Shown: positions 33,338 to 46,275 of the stretch, in pieces
Numbering within the stretch: position 1 is the stretch's first letter
How the letters are laid out: each line of letters begins with the position of its first letter
Origin: Halichondria panicea
Taxonomy: Eukaryota; Porifera; Demospongiae; Suberitida; Halichondriidae
Reading direction: 5' to 3'
Length of the DNA: 64,000 nucleotides
Assembly: GCF_963675165.1 (NCBI RefSeq)
Contig: NC_087377.1
Coordinates: 9,069,122 to 9,133,121, forward strand
Notes under the pieces: model-generated
Databases searched by the model: none
What the model was told of the DNA's origin: nothing
The model's input: only the letters and a program-made list of their open reading frames with translations
Translations under genes and position numbers: made by a program

Positions 33338-36300
33338 GTGATGGAGCAACTGACATCTTAGTCTCTCCCACTCTTCCGAATGGAAGACAGTGTTTCTGCC
33401 CTGGTGATGTGGAGACCTACATTTGTACTGTAGTCGGTGGAGGTTTTACACGGTGGTCAGGAACTGCCTTTGACTGTTCTTTAACTGGCAATAACATAGT
33501 ATTAATTCATTTTATGTACCCTGGTGTTGCTTCAACCTGTACAAGTGCTATTAGCGGTAATGGTACTTCAGTGGACAATAGTACTAGTGGAATAGAACCT
33601 TGCTACACATCAGAACTGTCAGTTACTATCAGTACCCACATGGATGGACAATCTGTAGTATGTTCTAGAGATTCTACCGTGATAGGCAGTGATTCCTTGC
33701 AAGTAGCAGGTAAACAGCGTCACAGTGTGATAATAGTCTACTGACGTTTAACCTCCCACAGGTCCACCCCCACCACCCACTAATGTGATGGTGACAGCTG
33801 TTGATGTGTCCACATTCTCTGTAACTTGGATGGACTTAACCAGTGGCTGTAGAACCTCGTCGTCTTATGATATCATCTCGGATTGTGGAGGCTCTTGTTC
33901 AGTTTCAACCAACATGTTAGGAGGAGTTTGTTCTGGTTGGACTGCTCCACAGAGCTGCTCAGTTATGGTCAGGGCAAACTCTGACTTGTGTGGTGGTCAG
34001 ACTGGAAGCTTCAGCACTCCTGTAATGCTAAACTTAATGGGTGAGTGAGAGCTATAGGGTGAGTGTATCATTGTGACTCTTAATAATTATATAGAACCGT
34101 CTCCCCCTCCTGTTGGTGATGTCAGTGTGCTGGCAGTGTATTCTGATGACAGCCTCGACTCTATCATTGTTACCTTCCCAGCAGTGGTAAGCTCTAACTT
34201 GGTAGCATTTGCCGGTACTGTATGTTACAAACACTTTTCATGCACATGCAGACTCCTGTTGAGGTTGCTCCTGGTTTGTCTCCTGCAGTTACTTACTCCG
34301 TACAAACTGTCGGTGATCCACAAGTTGTTCTCATGAGCGACTGCAATGCTACCCTGTGTCAGTACCAGACTAGTGATAATCGCCCCAGCAACCCCTTTAC
34401 TGTGACTGTGACTGTGTCCAATGGAATAGGAGGTGGTCAATCAGTGAATACACCCTTCCAAGGTGAGTTTGATATTGTTCATCTTTGATATTAACTATTT
34501 TTTGCAGTGCCAGTCAGCATCTCTTCATTGGTGACTTTGACAGTAGTTGTAAATGATTCCAATGCTACTGTGTCCGCTCATCTGTCCAGTGGTTTCCAAG
34601 GCTCAACCGGTTTTACAGTGACCTACGGAATCATGTCTAACTGTGATGCCAATACTGTAATTTCAGCTAACAGAACGGCTGGGGATACTCTGGAAGTTAT
34701 CCGTACATCTCTACAACCTAATTTAACTTATTGTTATTCCATTTACTTCAACCAAGGAGTACTATCATTTAAGGTGACGGGAGTATTACGCTCAGGTGAG
34801 TGGTATATAACAGCAAATATTAACTATGTGCATTTACGTATGTATACCACTGCAGAATGTGATGTAGCTGAATTGTTTGAAGGTCCAATAGAACCCTCGG
34901 AGATGTGTTTAATGGATGGTTTTGTTGGTGGTATTATCATTTCCAATGGGAGTGTGTGCTACAATGGGACCACCCCTGGAGCCCAAAACTTTGCCATACC
35001 GTTCTGTAATAAGGGCACTCACCTACTTTCAGGTGACTCCTCTCCATACAGAGAGTGTTTGAGCAATGGTGAATGGAGTGGTACTGTTGCTCAGTGTGAA
35101 CCCTTACGTGAGTTTAATGCAGTAACATGCACAATACCTGAAACCAACTGCATGTTGTATGTGCACTTTTTAGCTTTCCTTGAGTTTAACATTTTTGTCA
35201 ATGTATGCCATAGTAGATTACTAGCTATATACTCTCTTTCACATTCAGTTCCAGGTTCACATTCAGTTCAAAGTTGGGTTATAGCTGTCATTATATGTGC
35301 GGTTATCTTCTCCTTTGCTATTGGAATTATTGTGGGAATATTGCTCACTCTTTTTTGTGGGATGTGTGTACAAGGAATTCGACGAAGTAAGTCAATTGAT
35401 AACATACAGATTAAGTGCTGTACATGTGCATTTATGCTCATTGTAGGAAAGTGTGGCACTCTACTGTTGGTCATTCTTCTTATAATCGTGTTTGGCCTGG
35501 GAATTGGTATTCTCATTGGCTACTGCTGTGTGAAGAACAAGAAAGGTATGTTGTGTACTGATACAATTGCTTGTCTGCCTAGCTAATACTCTTATACTCT
35601 TTATATTATACTCAGAGAAAGATGACAAAAAGCACTTGGAGTCTCAAGAAATAAAGTGAGTAACCATCAGTGAGGATTATAACTTATAGCTGACATTTGT
35701 CAGACCATGCTGCAAAATGATCGGTCATTGACTTCATATGCTAGGTCAACATGCATCTTAAAAATTACAACAGTAAAATATGTTATAAAAACGTTTGTTA
35801 AAAGATTAATGTTGATTTTTGTGTTCAATTTCTAGCTCTGTATATACTACACCATCGAAGTGTGTCGCTGATCGTAATCAGTATTGTTTGGCACAAAAAT
35901 AATATTTATTGTAGTTCAAGTCCTTCAACATTCAGATCTGAGACTGCCACTGCTTGAGTAGTCACTATTACTTCTCTTTCTCTTTGTACTAGCACTAAAA
36001 GAGCTACAGTATAGCACTGCTTCAAACCAGTAGCTCTGCTAATAACTATTAAATGGCTAAACTTCTCTACACGTGGCAGATTAATCTATATAGTGCGCAT
36101 GCTCTTTAGATTAGATTATCTAGCCAGCTCAGCATATTTGGTCGGTCAATGTGTCCGCTCAAGCTGATGGTGGGCCTGTCATTCGAGTCATTTGGTCGGT
36201 TTTTCACCGATGACGGACTGTTATAATCCTCACTGACCATGTTTTCCTGCTCTTTCAATTTATGTTGCTATAGTCCACCTCCTGCTGACTCCCTCTATGC

Positions 36301-37125
36301 TGACCCCAACACCATTGAGCACGAGGCAGCCCCAGGCACTGAGGACCAGTACGCCATGGTTGATAGAAAGGTCAAAAAGAACACGAAACCAAAGCCAACT
36401 CCACCAGAAGCTCTGTATCAGGTACTGCACTGTGCAGTGTGAAATAATTAGCTGTACTTCTAGTCGTAGATGCTGATGTGTTTGTGTTCATCCTAAGATT
36501 TTAATTGCCTGATGCTACCGTAGTCTACCATAGTCTATACAGCACTGACATGTACCAGCCTCCTCACAGCACCAGTATTATGTGTTCCGATGCTTGTTTC
36601 AGTCATTATTTTTTACTACTATTCTCTTTGTTATGCACTACTTCCCTACACAGGACCCCAACACGATTGAACACGAGACCGCTGCCTCCGGAGACACTTA
36701 TGCCGTGGTGGACAAGCCCAAGAGGTCCTCCAACAAGAAGGGAGGGCCAGATGTGGTTCCACCAGCCAGCGAGGGGGGGGTGAGTGGAGGAAGTCTTGTT
36801 TAGTATATACAATGCAGTTACTATTTTCCTTAGTGTACACATGTACCGTGAATGTGTATGTGCCTGCTAGGAAAGCATTAGAGTGTGTTTTAAGCTTAGT
36901 GTCTACGTGCAGCTTCCTGTATCCTTTGCATTGTGTAGCTACATGTAATTGGATAGTCTTTGTCAACTTGCATGGGACGAAGTATCGATTAGAGTGAGTT
37001 CAAGTACTTGTGGGTACTAGTTGAGCAGCTGTGTACTACTGTACAGAGGATTTCAGGTTGGTTGGCAGAGTTAAAAGTTAAAGTGCAGTCAACCAGGACC
37101 ACTAATTGCATTAGTAGAAGAAACA

Positions 37126-37206
<81 letters not shown>

Positions 37207-40166
37207 TCATGGTTGAGTGCACTTCAACTTTTAACTTCTGCCAACCAACCTGAAATCCTCTGTAACAGCAGGACTGTTCCCAGTACCTTTTCAGAGGTCA
37301 ACAGAAGCCTTACTAAACACAATACCATGTAGTGGGTAATTTTCGTGGGGTAAAATATTTGTTATTTTCGTGGGCAGGCTGACCTCCACGAAATTTTATC
37401 GTAGGCGTGGTTTATCTGAACATAGGAATGCCGTGCAGCCACGAGACTAAACGAAATTTTTACTCACGAAAACTACCATTTCTCGAGTTGAACGAATTTT
37501 TTACCCCACGAAACTTAGAAACTTACCCGCTATACGCTATACTGTGATTATGAACATAGTACTGTACATGTACACAATACAACCATGCATGTTATCAGTG
37601 ACCTTATCTTCCCCAATGGTCATATTGGTGTTTAGGAAGGAAGGGAAGCCATGCATTAAATAGGAAGAGCCAATTTTCTCTGGGTACTATTTGGTAGTTT
37701 ACAGTCAATAAGTTTATAGCCAGCATGTGACTGCCTGTGTGCTAGGAAAATATGTCATGCCCATCATATAACGTTGCCATTTATAGGCAGTGCGGTATAG
37801 CAACTGGTTCCTAATAAGTAACTCTCTGATCATACAACTCTTCCCTATTAATTGATTGTGCACGTGCCCTTTCAAAGAATATTCATACTCAATCTAATGA
37901 CATGGTGTTTTTCTTGACCACTATTTAATGGATGAATGTTTGTGTGTTCATGAGAGGATCCAGTAGCACAAACAGTGCGACTAGAGTCACTTTCACTTTC
38001 CTGCTGTTGAATACAGCTGTTGTCTTGTTTAGCAACACCACTATGAATTGAGATACACGGTTACCATCGAGTGAATTTCCCCCCTAGCTGACCTTAATAC
38101 TTTTGTCATAATTACGTGCTTTCTCACCTGCCAATTGCGGGTGTGTGTGTGTCTATTGCCTTAGTAGCGTTTGTGAATAATAGTACACGTCAGACATTTT
38201 AGTCCGATTATATATGTGTAGCACTCTTGTGTTGCCGTAGTCTTAGAGGTACGGTTTTGGTTGTCAAAGAGTTCCTCTGTGGCGCATAGTATTGGTTGTG
38301 TATAGATCTAGACAGTGTACGGATTGCTTCAATTAATCAGCCTTGTTAGTGTGTGTCCTCTTGTGCATTATCTGCCGCTCTCTTTTTGCATTAGGTTGCA
38401 TGGGGGGTATTTGAGTTGTCCGTTGTTTGCCCAGCTAGGCCTTGTTACCGAGAATACCTTCAGTTTCACTGATAGTGCCTCTGGTGTTCCCTGGTGTGCA
38501 TGTTTGTTGTCATGTAAACAGCTTTATTCATAGAATGTACTCATAAATCCACCCCTAATGTTTGTGTGTACATGATTTTAGGGGAAGATTTAAGAGAACG
38601 TGATAAAACCTTCCGTCTTTCCTTGATAGCGGTACCATTGTGAATTGTTGTTGTCATAACTAGCCTCTGACCTCATTTCCGAAGAAAGTGATCATGCTTT
38701 CTGGTTTTTGATACAACAATGATTTCTCTGTATACATGACTTAGATAGTGAAAAGTTAGCGTATAGGACCATAAATTGAAGCATCAACTCATAATTATGA
38801 TTTAACACACTTTTGCTAAAAGGTGACTATGAGTGGTTACTTGCCAACCATTTGACACTCTGTGTAGACCACTGTGAGATGTGTTAACTTGATAAACACC
38901 CACTTTAGTAGTGGTATGTGTAAGTACTTGGTTGTCATGTGCAAGTGTTAATCATGGGTCAGCAGTTACTTACTAGCACCTTTACTGTATCATATACAAT
39001 GTGTACTGCGTGCCATTCACATGTACATTGTACAGTACAACCCCAGCCCACGTTAGTCAGCACACAGCTGTGGTAATATCCCTGCTTTCTTATATGGTCA
39101 TGAATTCAGGTATCATATTTCATGTACATGCAATGTGTAGGGTGTGGCTGGCCAATATTCACAGCCATATACTGTAAATCTGACCTTTTGACAATAACAC
39201 TCCTATAATTCACTCACATACACATGTGTTGCACCCAATAGCCAGCCAGTGGCTGTGCAATGTTCCTCATACAATCATGTACCCAATATTCACAGCCATA
39301 TAAATCTGACCTTTGGCTCATATAATTTATACATGTGTTGCACCCAATAGCCAGCCAGTGGCTGTGCAATGTTTCTTATACAATCATTGTACTTGTACCT
39401 GTACAATGTACATCAGTGTTGCAATAATTATATTATGGTGTAGTCTAAATTTAGACCAGGGTTGCATGTTTCTATGAATAGCACTCTTAACTGCTGCCCA
39501 CAGGAATGTGTAGTGATATCCCCAACTTATAAAATTCGCATACCCCCTGACATAATACCCCCAGCTGTTATGAATATCCAGCTTCCTTGTTTTATCAGGG
39601 TGGGTGATCACCCTATACATAGCTATGAATAATATTTGCCCTAAACAGGGTAAACATGACCATCTGTCTACTTATGTTCATGTTTTCATTTCTTATGCTG
39701 AAAGCTAACATTCAAGTTTGCTTAGCAGATGTCCATTCTCTAAACAGCAATGGTAAACAAGTTTCTGTTATTATGTCTGATCATAATAACATTCATTCTG
39801 ACATTATACAGCTACCATTACACTAAACATTACACTGTAGTGCACTGTATAGTAAAGGGCCACACTTGAATAGCTATGTGTAGCTGGGTATCTAACTTCT
39901 GCGCTTTCACAATAGTTATCGTTGTTAATGGACTTGTTAAATGACTTGCTAATGTGTTTATGCAATAATATTGTATAAGCTATTCACTCTATTTCCTATG
40001 CACACACACATTCACCACTTAGCTGACCTATGCCGATATTGATCTGAGCAGCAAACGTCCAAAGCCAGGCAGTGGTCGACAGGCACCCCAACAACCCGGA
40101 GAATATCCAAAAGAACATCCGGTGGAGTATTCCAGCGTGGATCATGGCAACACCTCTCAGCTGTAA
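33338..40166 (+). CDS. Type I receptor with FN3/sushi-like ectodomain and ITIM-type tail (right copy, 5' end missing)
   Basis: Exons 33338-33709, 33762-34040, 34095-34186, 34252-34462, 34508-34795, 34856-35107, 35249-35386, 35447-35545, 35616-35655, 36274-36421, 36654-36779 and 40023-40166 are GT-AG and phase-consistent, giving 728 visible residues. Four or five beta-sandwich-like modules rich in N-x-S/T sites lead to a sushi-like module (GEWSGTVAQCEP). Two successive exons each encode a hydrophobic segment (VIAVIICAVIFSFAIGIIVG; LLLVILLIIVFGLGIGILIG). The tail carries SLYADP, DQYAMVD, DTYAVVD and, in the last exon, LTYADI and VEYSSV, which fit the ITIM consensus (S/I/V/L)xYxx(I/L/V). This suggests phosphotyrosine-dependent inhibitory or adaptor signalling at the plasma membrane. 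The first exon with signal peptide is not identified. The 3.2 kb intron before the last exon holds two MITEs; I cannot exclude extra exons in it. Confidence 0.78.
35836..35902 (+). other. Possible alternative terminal exon of the receptor
   Basis: After a good acceptor (TTTCTAG) a 22-codon frame stays open in the phase left by the exon ending 35655 and stops at 35902, followed by an AT-rich stretch. Use of this exon would replace the ITIM tail with a short one. It may also be chance. Confidence 0.3.
37043..37263. mobile_element. MITE with internal (GT)38 expansion
   Basis: Ends ACAGAGGATTTCAGGTTGG are inverted for about 50 bases. The related copy at 58268-58418 has only a short CACACTGTGTATG interior where this one has the GT tract (37129-37204). 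It lies in the receptor's long intron. Confidence 0.8.
37129..37204. repeat. (GT)38 microsatellite
   Basis: Uninterrupted 76-bp GT run grown inside the MITE's interior. Confidence 0.98.
37329..37542. mobile_element. MITE of the TATAGCGGGTAATTTTCGTGG family
   Basis: Inverted ends reading roughly TAGCGGGTAATTTTCGTGGG enclose CACGAAAATT words. Relatives are at 48367-48596 and, more distantly, 42094-42304 and 48155-48365. Confidence 0.7.
39152..39388. repeat. Tandem duplication of about 130 bp
   Basis: Two copies (39152-39279 and 39283-39388) share CAATATTCACAGCCATATA and CCAATAGCCAGCCAGTGGC blocks, with a deletion in the second. Located in the receptor's last intron. Confidence 0.75.
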
Positions 40167-40289
40167 ACAAGAGAACATCGATTTAAGAAACGAACAAAAG
40201 AGTACTCTGTTGCTAGATTATATTTAACTTGATTGTTAGATGTGTAGTGTAGCTAGTTAGCGTTGTAGTAATAAGCACGAGATGCTGAA

Positions 40290-40295
40290 AATAAA
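40290..40295 (+). promoter_or_regulatory. Candidate polyadenylation signal of the receptor gene
   Basis: AATAAA 124 bases after the stop codon at 40166; the first such hexamer downstream. Confidence 0.45.
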
Positions 40296-40299
40296 ATTA

Positions 40300-42090
40300 C
40301 GTGTGAACACAGTCATCTCCTACCCTCCTTTATAACCTCTCATCACTAGTATGAGTGTTTTTGTACTATCATGAAGAGTAGACATTTATTATTGTTATGA
40401 TTGTTATAGTCTTGCGGGACATTAAAAATGTTATCGAATGTCAATTTCCGTGGATAGGCATGGCTTTATTATAGGTAAAGATCATTCAGAGTTAAAAGTT
40501 AAATTATTGTAGCAGGTATTAATGGGTAAAGATCAACATTGTTAGGTACTCCTATTAAATGAGCACCAGCATGCATGCTCTTTTCATGCAGACCCCATAA
40601 ATTATATGGTAAGTGTTAGTGTGGTGAGTTGTTCTGTACACATTTAATTACTTTATGTACATTATTATATATCCCTCAATCATGATGCAACTTTGTATAC
40701 GCTGACACTGGCATGACTCAGGTTAAGGTTCTCCTGTTATCGTGATGATGGACAACCTAGCCAGATTTCGTCGTGATCATGATGAAAAACAACGAACGTC
40801 TATACCTGCTTAGCTTGCGTCAGGCCTCTGCACCCTACCATGCGCATGCATTGAGATATTTGATTGAGGTGAGTGATTATCAATCGTAATGGATGCTTTG
40901 TGTTAATTGTAAATTTAGAGGTGATGATTGAGATATATATAGTTAATTTGTTCAACATTTCCCAGACCCCCTTGTCATTATCCCTAATAATTATATCGAC
41001 ATGTATAGGCCTTGGCGGATTATGCTAGCATAATTATTATTTAGATACTCCCGAGCATTGAGAATAATGCTTGACTTTGACGAGTAAAACGAGAAGTTAA
41101 AAAGCAAAAACTGCCAAAAGTTTTGTTTTATCAACAGATTGAATATTGTAGAAGACTTGCCTGTACAGCTGGCTGCTATGTAATACAATTAGTGAACATA
41201 AAATATTGACTATGTAACTAATTATACATGCATAGTTTTTGTGTATTTCATTCCTGAAATTCTGTTTTATATGCTGTGACTCCGACTCTCAATCAGACTC
41301 CTAAAACTCAATGTAAATTACTTCATGCAGAATCAATCTAATTATTGAGGGGAATAATTATAAAATAGGTACACAACCAATTCAGCAAGGCCTATCAATG
41401 TGCATACCCAGTGCCCACCCCATCTACTAAACTTTCTTGTAAAGTAATCAAAACATTTACAGTGGAATCCATTGCTTACACAGATTCCAAAACACTGAAA
41501 AATAAACAATTCTTTTTAGCATTGAATCACTTTAATCATTTTCCTATAATTTTAATCCTACGGTATAAAGGTGTTTCAGGTTAAGAAAATACATGCACCC
41601 ACGGCAAAAATATAATGTATAACCTAGCAAGAACATTATTACTATTATTTAAACCCTGGCGCATTAAAAAGAGCTTTATATTATTTTTCTGGCCAGAAAT
41701 TCTTTTAATTTCAAGCAGACTTGTACAATTCATATAGTCCTGTGTCCCTAACTTCCTAATGACCGACAGTTGAATGCATAATTATAGAGTCTTTACAGAA
41801 AGACTCCTGCCAGCTGCTCAAGGATCACTGCGAAAGTGAAAGTAAGAGCTTCTATTGGCTTCTAGTATAATGTTTTCAATTTTGTGGATTTGCAAATACA
41901 GATTGTGGTGAAAATAATGACTCACAAGCTGGAAATACCACGTAAATTTCCAACCAACTCTTTTCTTGATTGCAATGTACTAATAATTATTCTACCAATT
42001 TTGAGCATTATGGACGTGGCCTAACTTTAGTCGTCCTCACTTAATGATGATTGCAACATAGTTCGCAGTGTACTAATTGCAATTAAGCAC
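40300..42090. other. Intergenic, nothing recognised
   Basis: AT-rich DNA with scattered short frames and no clear inverted ends or coding pattern. Confidence 0.5.
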
Positions 42091-42093
42091 TTG

Positions 42094-42304
42094 TACCGTA
42101 CGGGTGGAAAATTTCGAGGGTGTAAATTTTCGTGCAATTCAATATTTGGAAAATTTCGTGGGTAGTAAATTTCGTGGAGTTAGGGTGTGGCACTATCTCG
42201 CATGCGTATACGAAGCCTTCCATGGGTTTTAATTTTCGTGTTCTGCAGCCACCCACGAAAAACGCGAAATTAAAAACACCTCGAAATTTTCTACCCGTAC
42301 GGTA
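42094..42304. mobile_element. MITE with TACCGTACGGGTGGAAAATT ends
   Basis: Perfect to near-perfect inverted ends of about 25 bases around an interior rich in TTTCGTG and CACGAAA. Confidence 0.75.
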
Positions 42305-42750
42305 TGAGCTAAAAGTTAATACTTACACCCCCACCCAGCAAGTATATTTATCACTGAATGATGAGTGGACCCATTAAATGCAAATGCATTGTACAGAATC
42401 AGCCTAACTCATAGCTCACAATCATGTACATATACCTAACCAACCTTTGCAGTCTGTGAACTCTCAGTATTCCGGCTAGGCCTTAACTTGTCTCTTTGTT
42501 ATGATGTGCAAATCCCAATTTTTGTTAATTGGTTGCGACCCCAATTTTATATACATAATACTACCGGAAGTGAATTATGGCTGTGGTTACCAAATTATAC
42601 CACACAACTAGCCTCGATAATTTTGGTGGGAAGATTATATGCATGGTTGCATTAGCAGCCAGGTTTGTGTATTGATTGATAAGATGAAATCATATAATTA
42701 TTGTGTCGTATAACAAGCACTAATTATGCCTCGGTTTGCGCATGCACAGG

Positions 42751-43114
<364 letters not shown>

Positions 43115-43812
43115 AGACTAGCTGCTATACAGCTGCACACTATTAATGAAGTTTGGGGAAGAGCTTCTATAGGCCAATTTTGTGGATTTGCAAAATAAAA
43201 CTTCGTTCTCGAGTTTTAGTTACTCTGAAGGCCATTGCTGTCTTTTTAGGCTTGTACGTGGCAAATCTGTTGCCTAGTAGGTAGTGCTGCACTAGCTATT
43301 AGTAGCTGCAAGAGTGAGACAAGAGGCTGAAAGGAGCTATACACCGTGCAGCAGCCATTAATTATGGACTTTGAACTTTTTGCATCCTTTTTAGCAACTA
43401 TATAGAATGAATAATAGTTACTCTGCATACGTATAGTATACCTAATAATTGGAACGTATACTGCTTATGCACGCTAGCATTGTTCCCTAGCTGTCTGTTG
43501 ATAGTGAATATTTAATATGTAAAGATGCTTTGTCATTAAAATAATGGTGTCATAAGTAGACTGACTACTTACAATGTATATATAATATAATAAATGTATA
43601 TTATAATTATATAAAATAAACATGGAATTGAAGATGAAATAATTTTATCTCTCAATGAGAGAAAGGGTTGTACAGAAGGCACATGTGGCCTATAAAATTG
43701 TACTCCCCAACAAATAAGACAAAACAAGAACAAAAAATAAAAAGAACAGAAACAAAAATATACTAACCACAACAATAATAAGACAAACATAAACAAATAC
43801 AGTGAACAGTAA

Positions 43813-45240
43813 TTAAAAAGAAAAATTCTTAACATGGTACTTAAAACTAGGTAAGGAATTCCACAAGAATGGTGAATTAAAAAAAAAATTGTATGTAGAA
43901 CCTAGACAATCTAGTATCAATTGTATACCTGACAGCATAATTATTAGCATATTATGTCTATCTTTTACGGACTGCCACTTTAGTTCATCAAGACATTTAC
44001 ATGTATGACTTAGACCATTGATACGTATTTTTATCCTATTTTGCAGCAATCCATCTTGAGGCTCTTTTCTACACATTTTCTAGTACAGTAGACTCTCGCT
44101 ATTCCGGCTCCCTGAAGTACGGCCACCTCGATATACCGGCTATTTGGCTTGGCACGGAATGCTAGCTATATGTTTACTGCACAAAACTCACCCTGAAGTA
44201 CGGCCACTCGCTATTCCGTTAACCGGCCAGTGCTGGCTGTCCCAAACAAGGTTTTCAATGTAATTTTATACGTATATTACGGCCGGATATGACGTTTTGG
44301 GTGTGATTTAGCAAATAAAATTGGATTACACTTAAATAGAGAACAGAATGATTCATTATCCTACATTATCCTCGAGACAAAAACTGCAAAAGTAGTCATT
44401 AGATTCGAGGTAAGGTCGTTTTTAAGCCGCGGCTATTTCCTGAGCTGCAGCCACCTCGCTATTCCGGCCAAGCTGCATGGTCCCAAAGGTGACCGGATTA
44501 ACGAGAGTCTACTGTAGTTGCCTTTGGTGTGGGATCCATACCACACAAGAAGATTCTTGGTGGGGTCGAACAAGGGCATTATACACTTTGATTTTTTAAA
44601 TTTTGCTACATCTATGTAGGGTACATCGTAGGAGATTAAGTGTTCTATTCGCCTTTGTCTTTACCTGGTTTACATGCTCAGACCACAAAAGTTTCTCGGT
44701 GAGGGTTGCGTCTAGGTATTTGTATGCCTTGACTTGTTCTAAGGTGTTGTTGTTAAGAACATAGCCAAAACATAATTATTGGTTTGCGCTTGTTAGTTAA
44801 GTCCATTGTCTTGCATTTGCTAGTATTCATGCTTAATTGCCAGTCTTGTGTCCAACGATGTAGGGTACGTGTGTATGTCATTTTGTAGCACCACACAGTC
44901 TGATCTTTCTTCCACTTTGTTGTTAGTCATCAGCGAATAGTCTTATGCTTGACTTTACATTTGTTCCAATGTCATTGACATAATATTATAGAATAAATAG
45001 CAACGGCCCAGAATCGACCTTTGGGGTACTCTTGGCAAGACATGTTCCCAGTTTAAGGCTTCACCATCTATAGAACCACTCGTTTCTGTCGGTCAGACAC
45101 ACATCCCTTAATCCAATTTAGCACATTTCCTCGGATCCCTAGGTTCTCAATTTTGAGTAGAAGTCCTTGACGAGGGACACTATCAAAGGCCTTCTAAAAA
45201 CACTGTGTGAGTGGAAAGACCTTCATTTATGGTTTTTGCC
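43813..45240 (-). pseudogene. Dead non-LTR retrotransposon reverse transcriptase fragment
   Basis: Read on the minus strand with frame changes, 45240-44520 shows the order typical of CR1/Jockey-like reverse transcriptases: a KAFDTVPR-like start, an LGIRGNVLNWIK-like stretch, QKRVVLDGE, VPQ...GPLLFILY, then the catalytic FADD box at about 44925-44940, and later an AYKYLDA...LLWSEHV stretch. 44085-43813 continues with a C-terminal LWNSLPS tail. Stops, shifts and the absence of the 5' part show that it is inactive. A pogo-like MITE at 44086-44514 splits it. Element clade not determined. Confidence 0.75.
44086..44514. mobile_element. Pogo-like MITE (family B), intact ends
   Basis: Ends CAGTAGACTCTCGCTATTCC and the complement of the right end, CAGTAGACTCTCGTTAATCC, are flanked by TA. 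The 429-bp interior contains TACGGCCAC-type repeats. Inserted into the reverse transcriptase relic. Confidence 0.88.
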
Positions 45241-45999
45241 CAATCGTTCACTTTTTTTGCCCAATTGTTTACTGCTATGAGGAGTTGCGTTTGGCATGAG
45301 TTATAAACGAATAAGAATCCAAGTTTATCTCACTCGACCATAGTCCTTATAGGCCTGGTTGGATTGCAACTTTGTAGAGTATTTCAAAGGACGGACCACC
45401 TATGTTAATTTGTTGGTAGCTAGGCTTTGTATACATAGATGTACTTGGCCCAAATATCACTAATTGGCGTTTCTTTCAAGGATACATCTCAATGCTGTAA
45501 GCTCGTCTTGTAATAAGTCACACGCATGGAATGCAATAAATAATTATTACCCGAGGCGCGTGGGTTGTTTGTCTGTTTGTAATTTCTGAGTCTGCTTACC
45601 TGGATGCCATAGCACTGCGTTTTCACTATAGCCTTCACACAACAAGTTATTAATGGAACATTTCGGTATAAAAGCGAGCAAAAGCTAAGAAAAACTTGCA
45701 TGTTGACCAGCTCTACACGCGACCCTTTTTCGAGGTAGATCTACATAATATATATGCAACTGCTCTAAATTAGTAGTTTATTGCTTCTATCTGAACACTC
45801 TTCCGGTTTTTATAGATCTATTTATTCATGTCAACATGCAGCCGAGGGTTAGCACTTTAAGTGCTCTAGATTCTAGTCTTAAAACATGTGCCTTCTGTGA
45901 ACAAAAATAACTATAGCCAATTTAAGACGTTAAGTACAACATACACATACAACTGACACACGAGAATTATTTTACTCAGCTAGTGTTATGTTACTAATA

Positions 46000-46275
46000 C
46001 AGTAGAACCTTGATTATCCCGACACCAGAAGCAGGCCGGATAAGTGAATATGCCGGATAATCAAATAGATAAACTACGTCTTGATCCACCCACTTTATTG
46101 ACAAACAGCAGTGCCACATGGTTGTCTGCGAATGCGCAGAAGATAAGTAGGCATGTCTCCATGGTAACAGCTGCAACGCGCATGCGCGTTTGAGGGACAC
46201 GCCCAGTTTCTGATCTGATAACAAGAAAACTGCCAAGCCGGATAATCGAGGTTCCGGATAATCGAGGTTCTACTG
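46000..46275. mobile_element. Pogo-like MITE (family A), intact 276 bp copy
   Basis: Ends CAGTAGAACCT at both sides, inverted for about 23 bases with TA flanks. Reference copy for 2736-2962 and 29881-32310. Confidence 0.88.

Larger units (their letters stand above)
28235..34795. repeat. Right arm of the large inverted duplication
   Basis: Complement of 1-4660; see the left arm for matching segments. The homology may extend rightward beyond 34795, but the left window edge ends the comparison. The right arm contains two insertions missing on the left: a 763-bp 9-bp-duplication element and a 2.1 kb fold-back. Confidence 0.85.
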
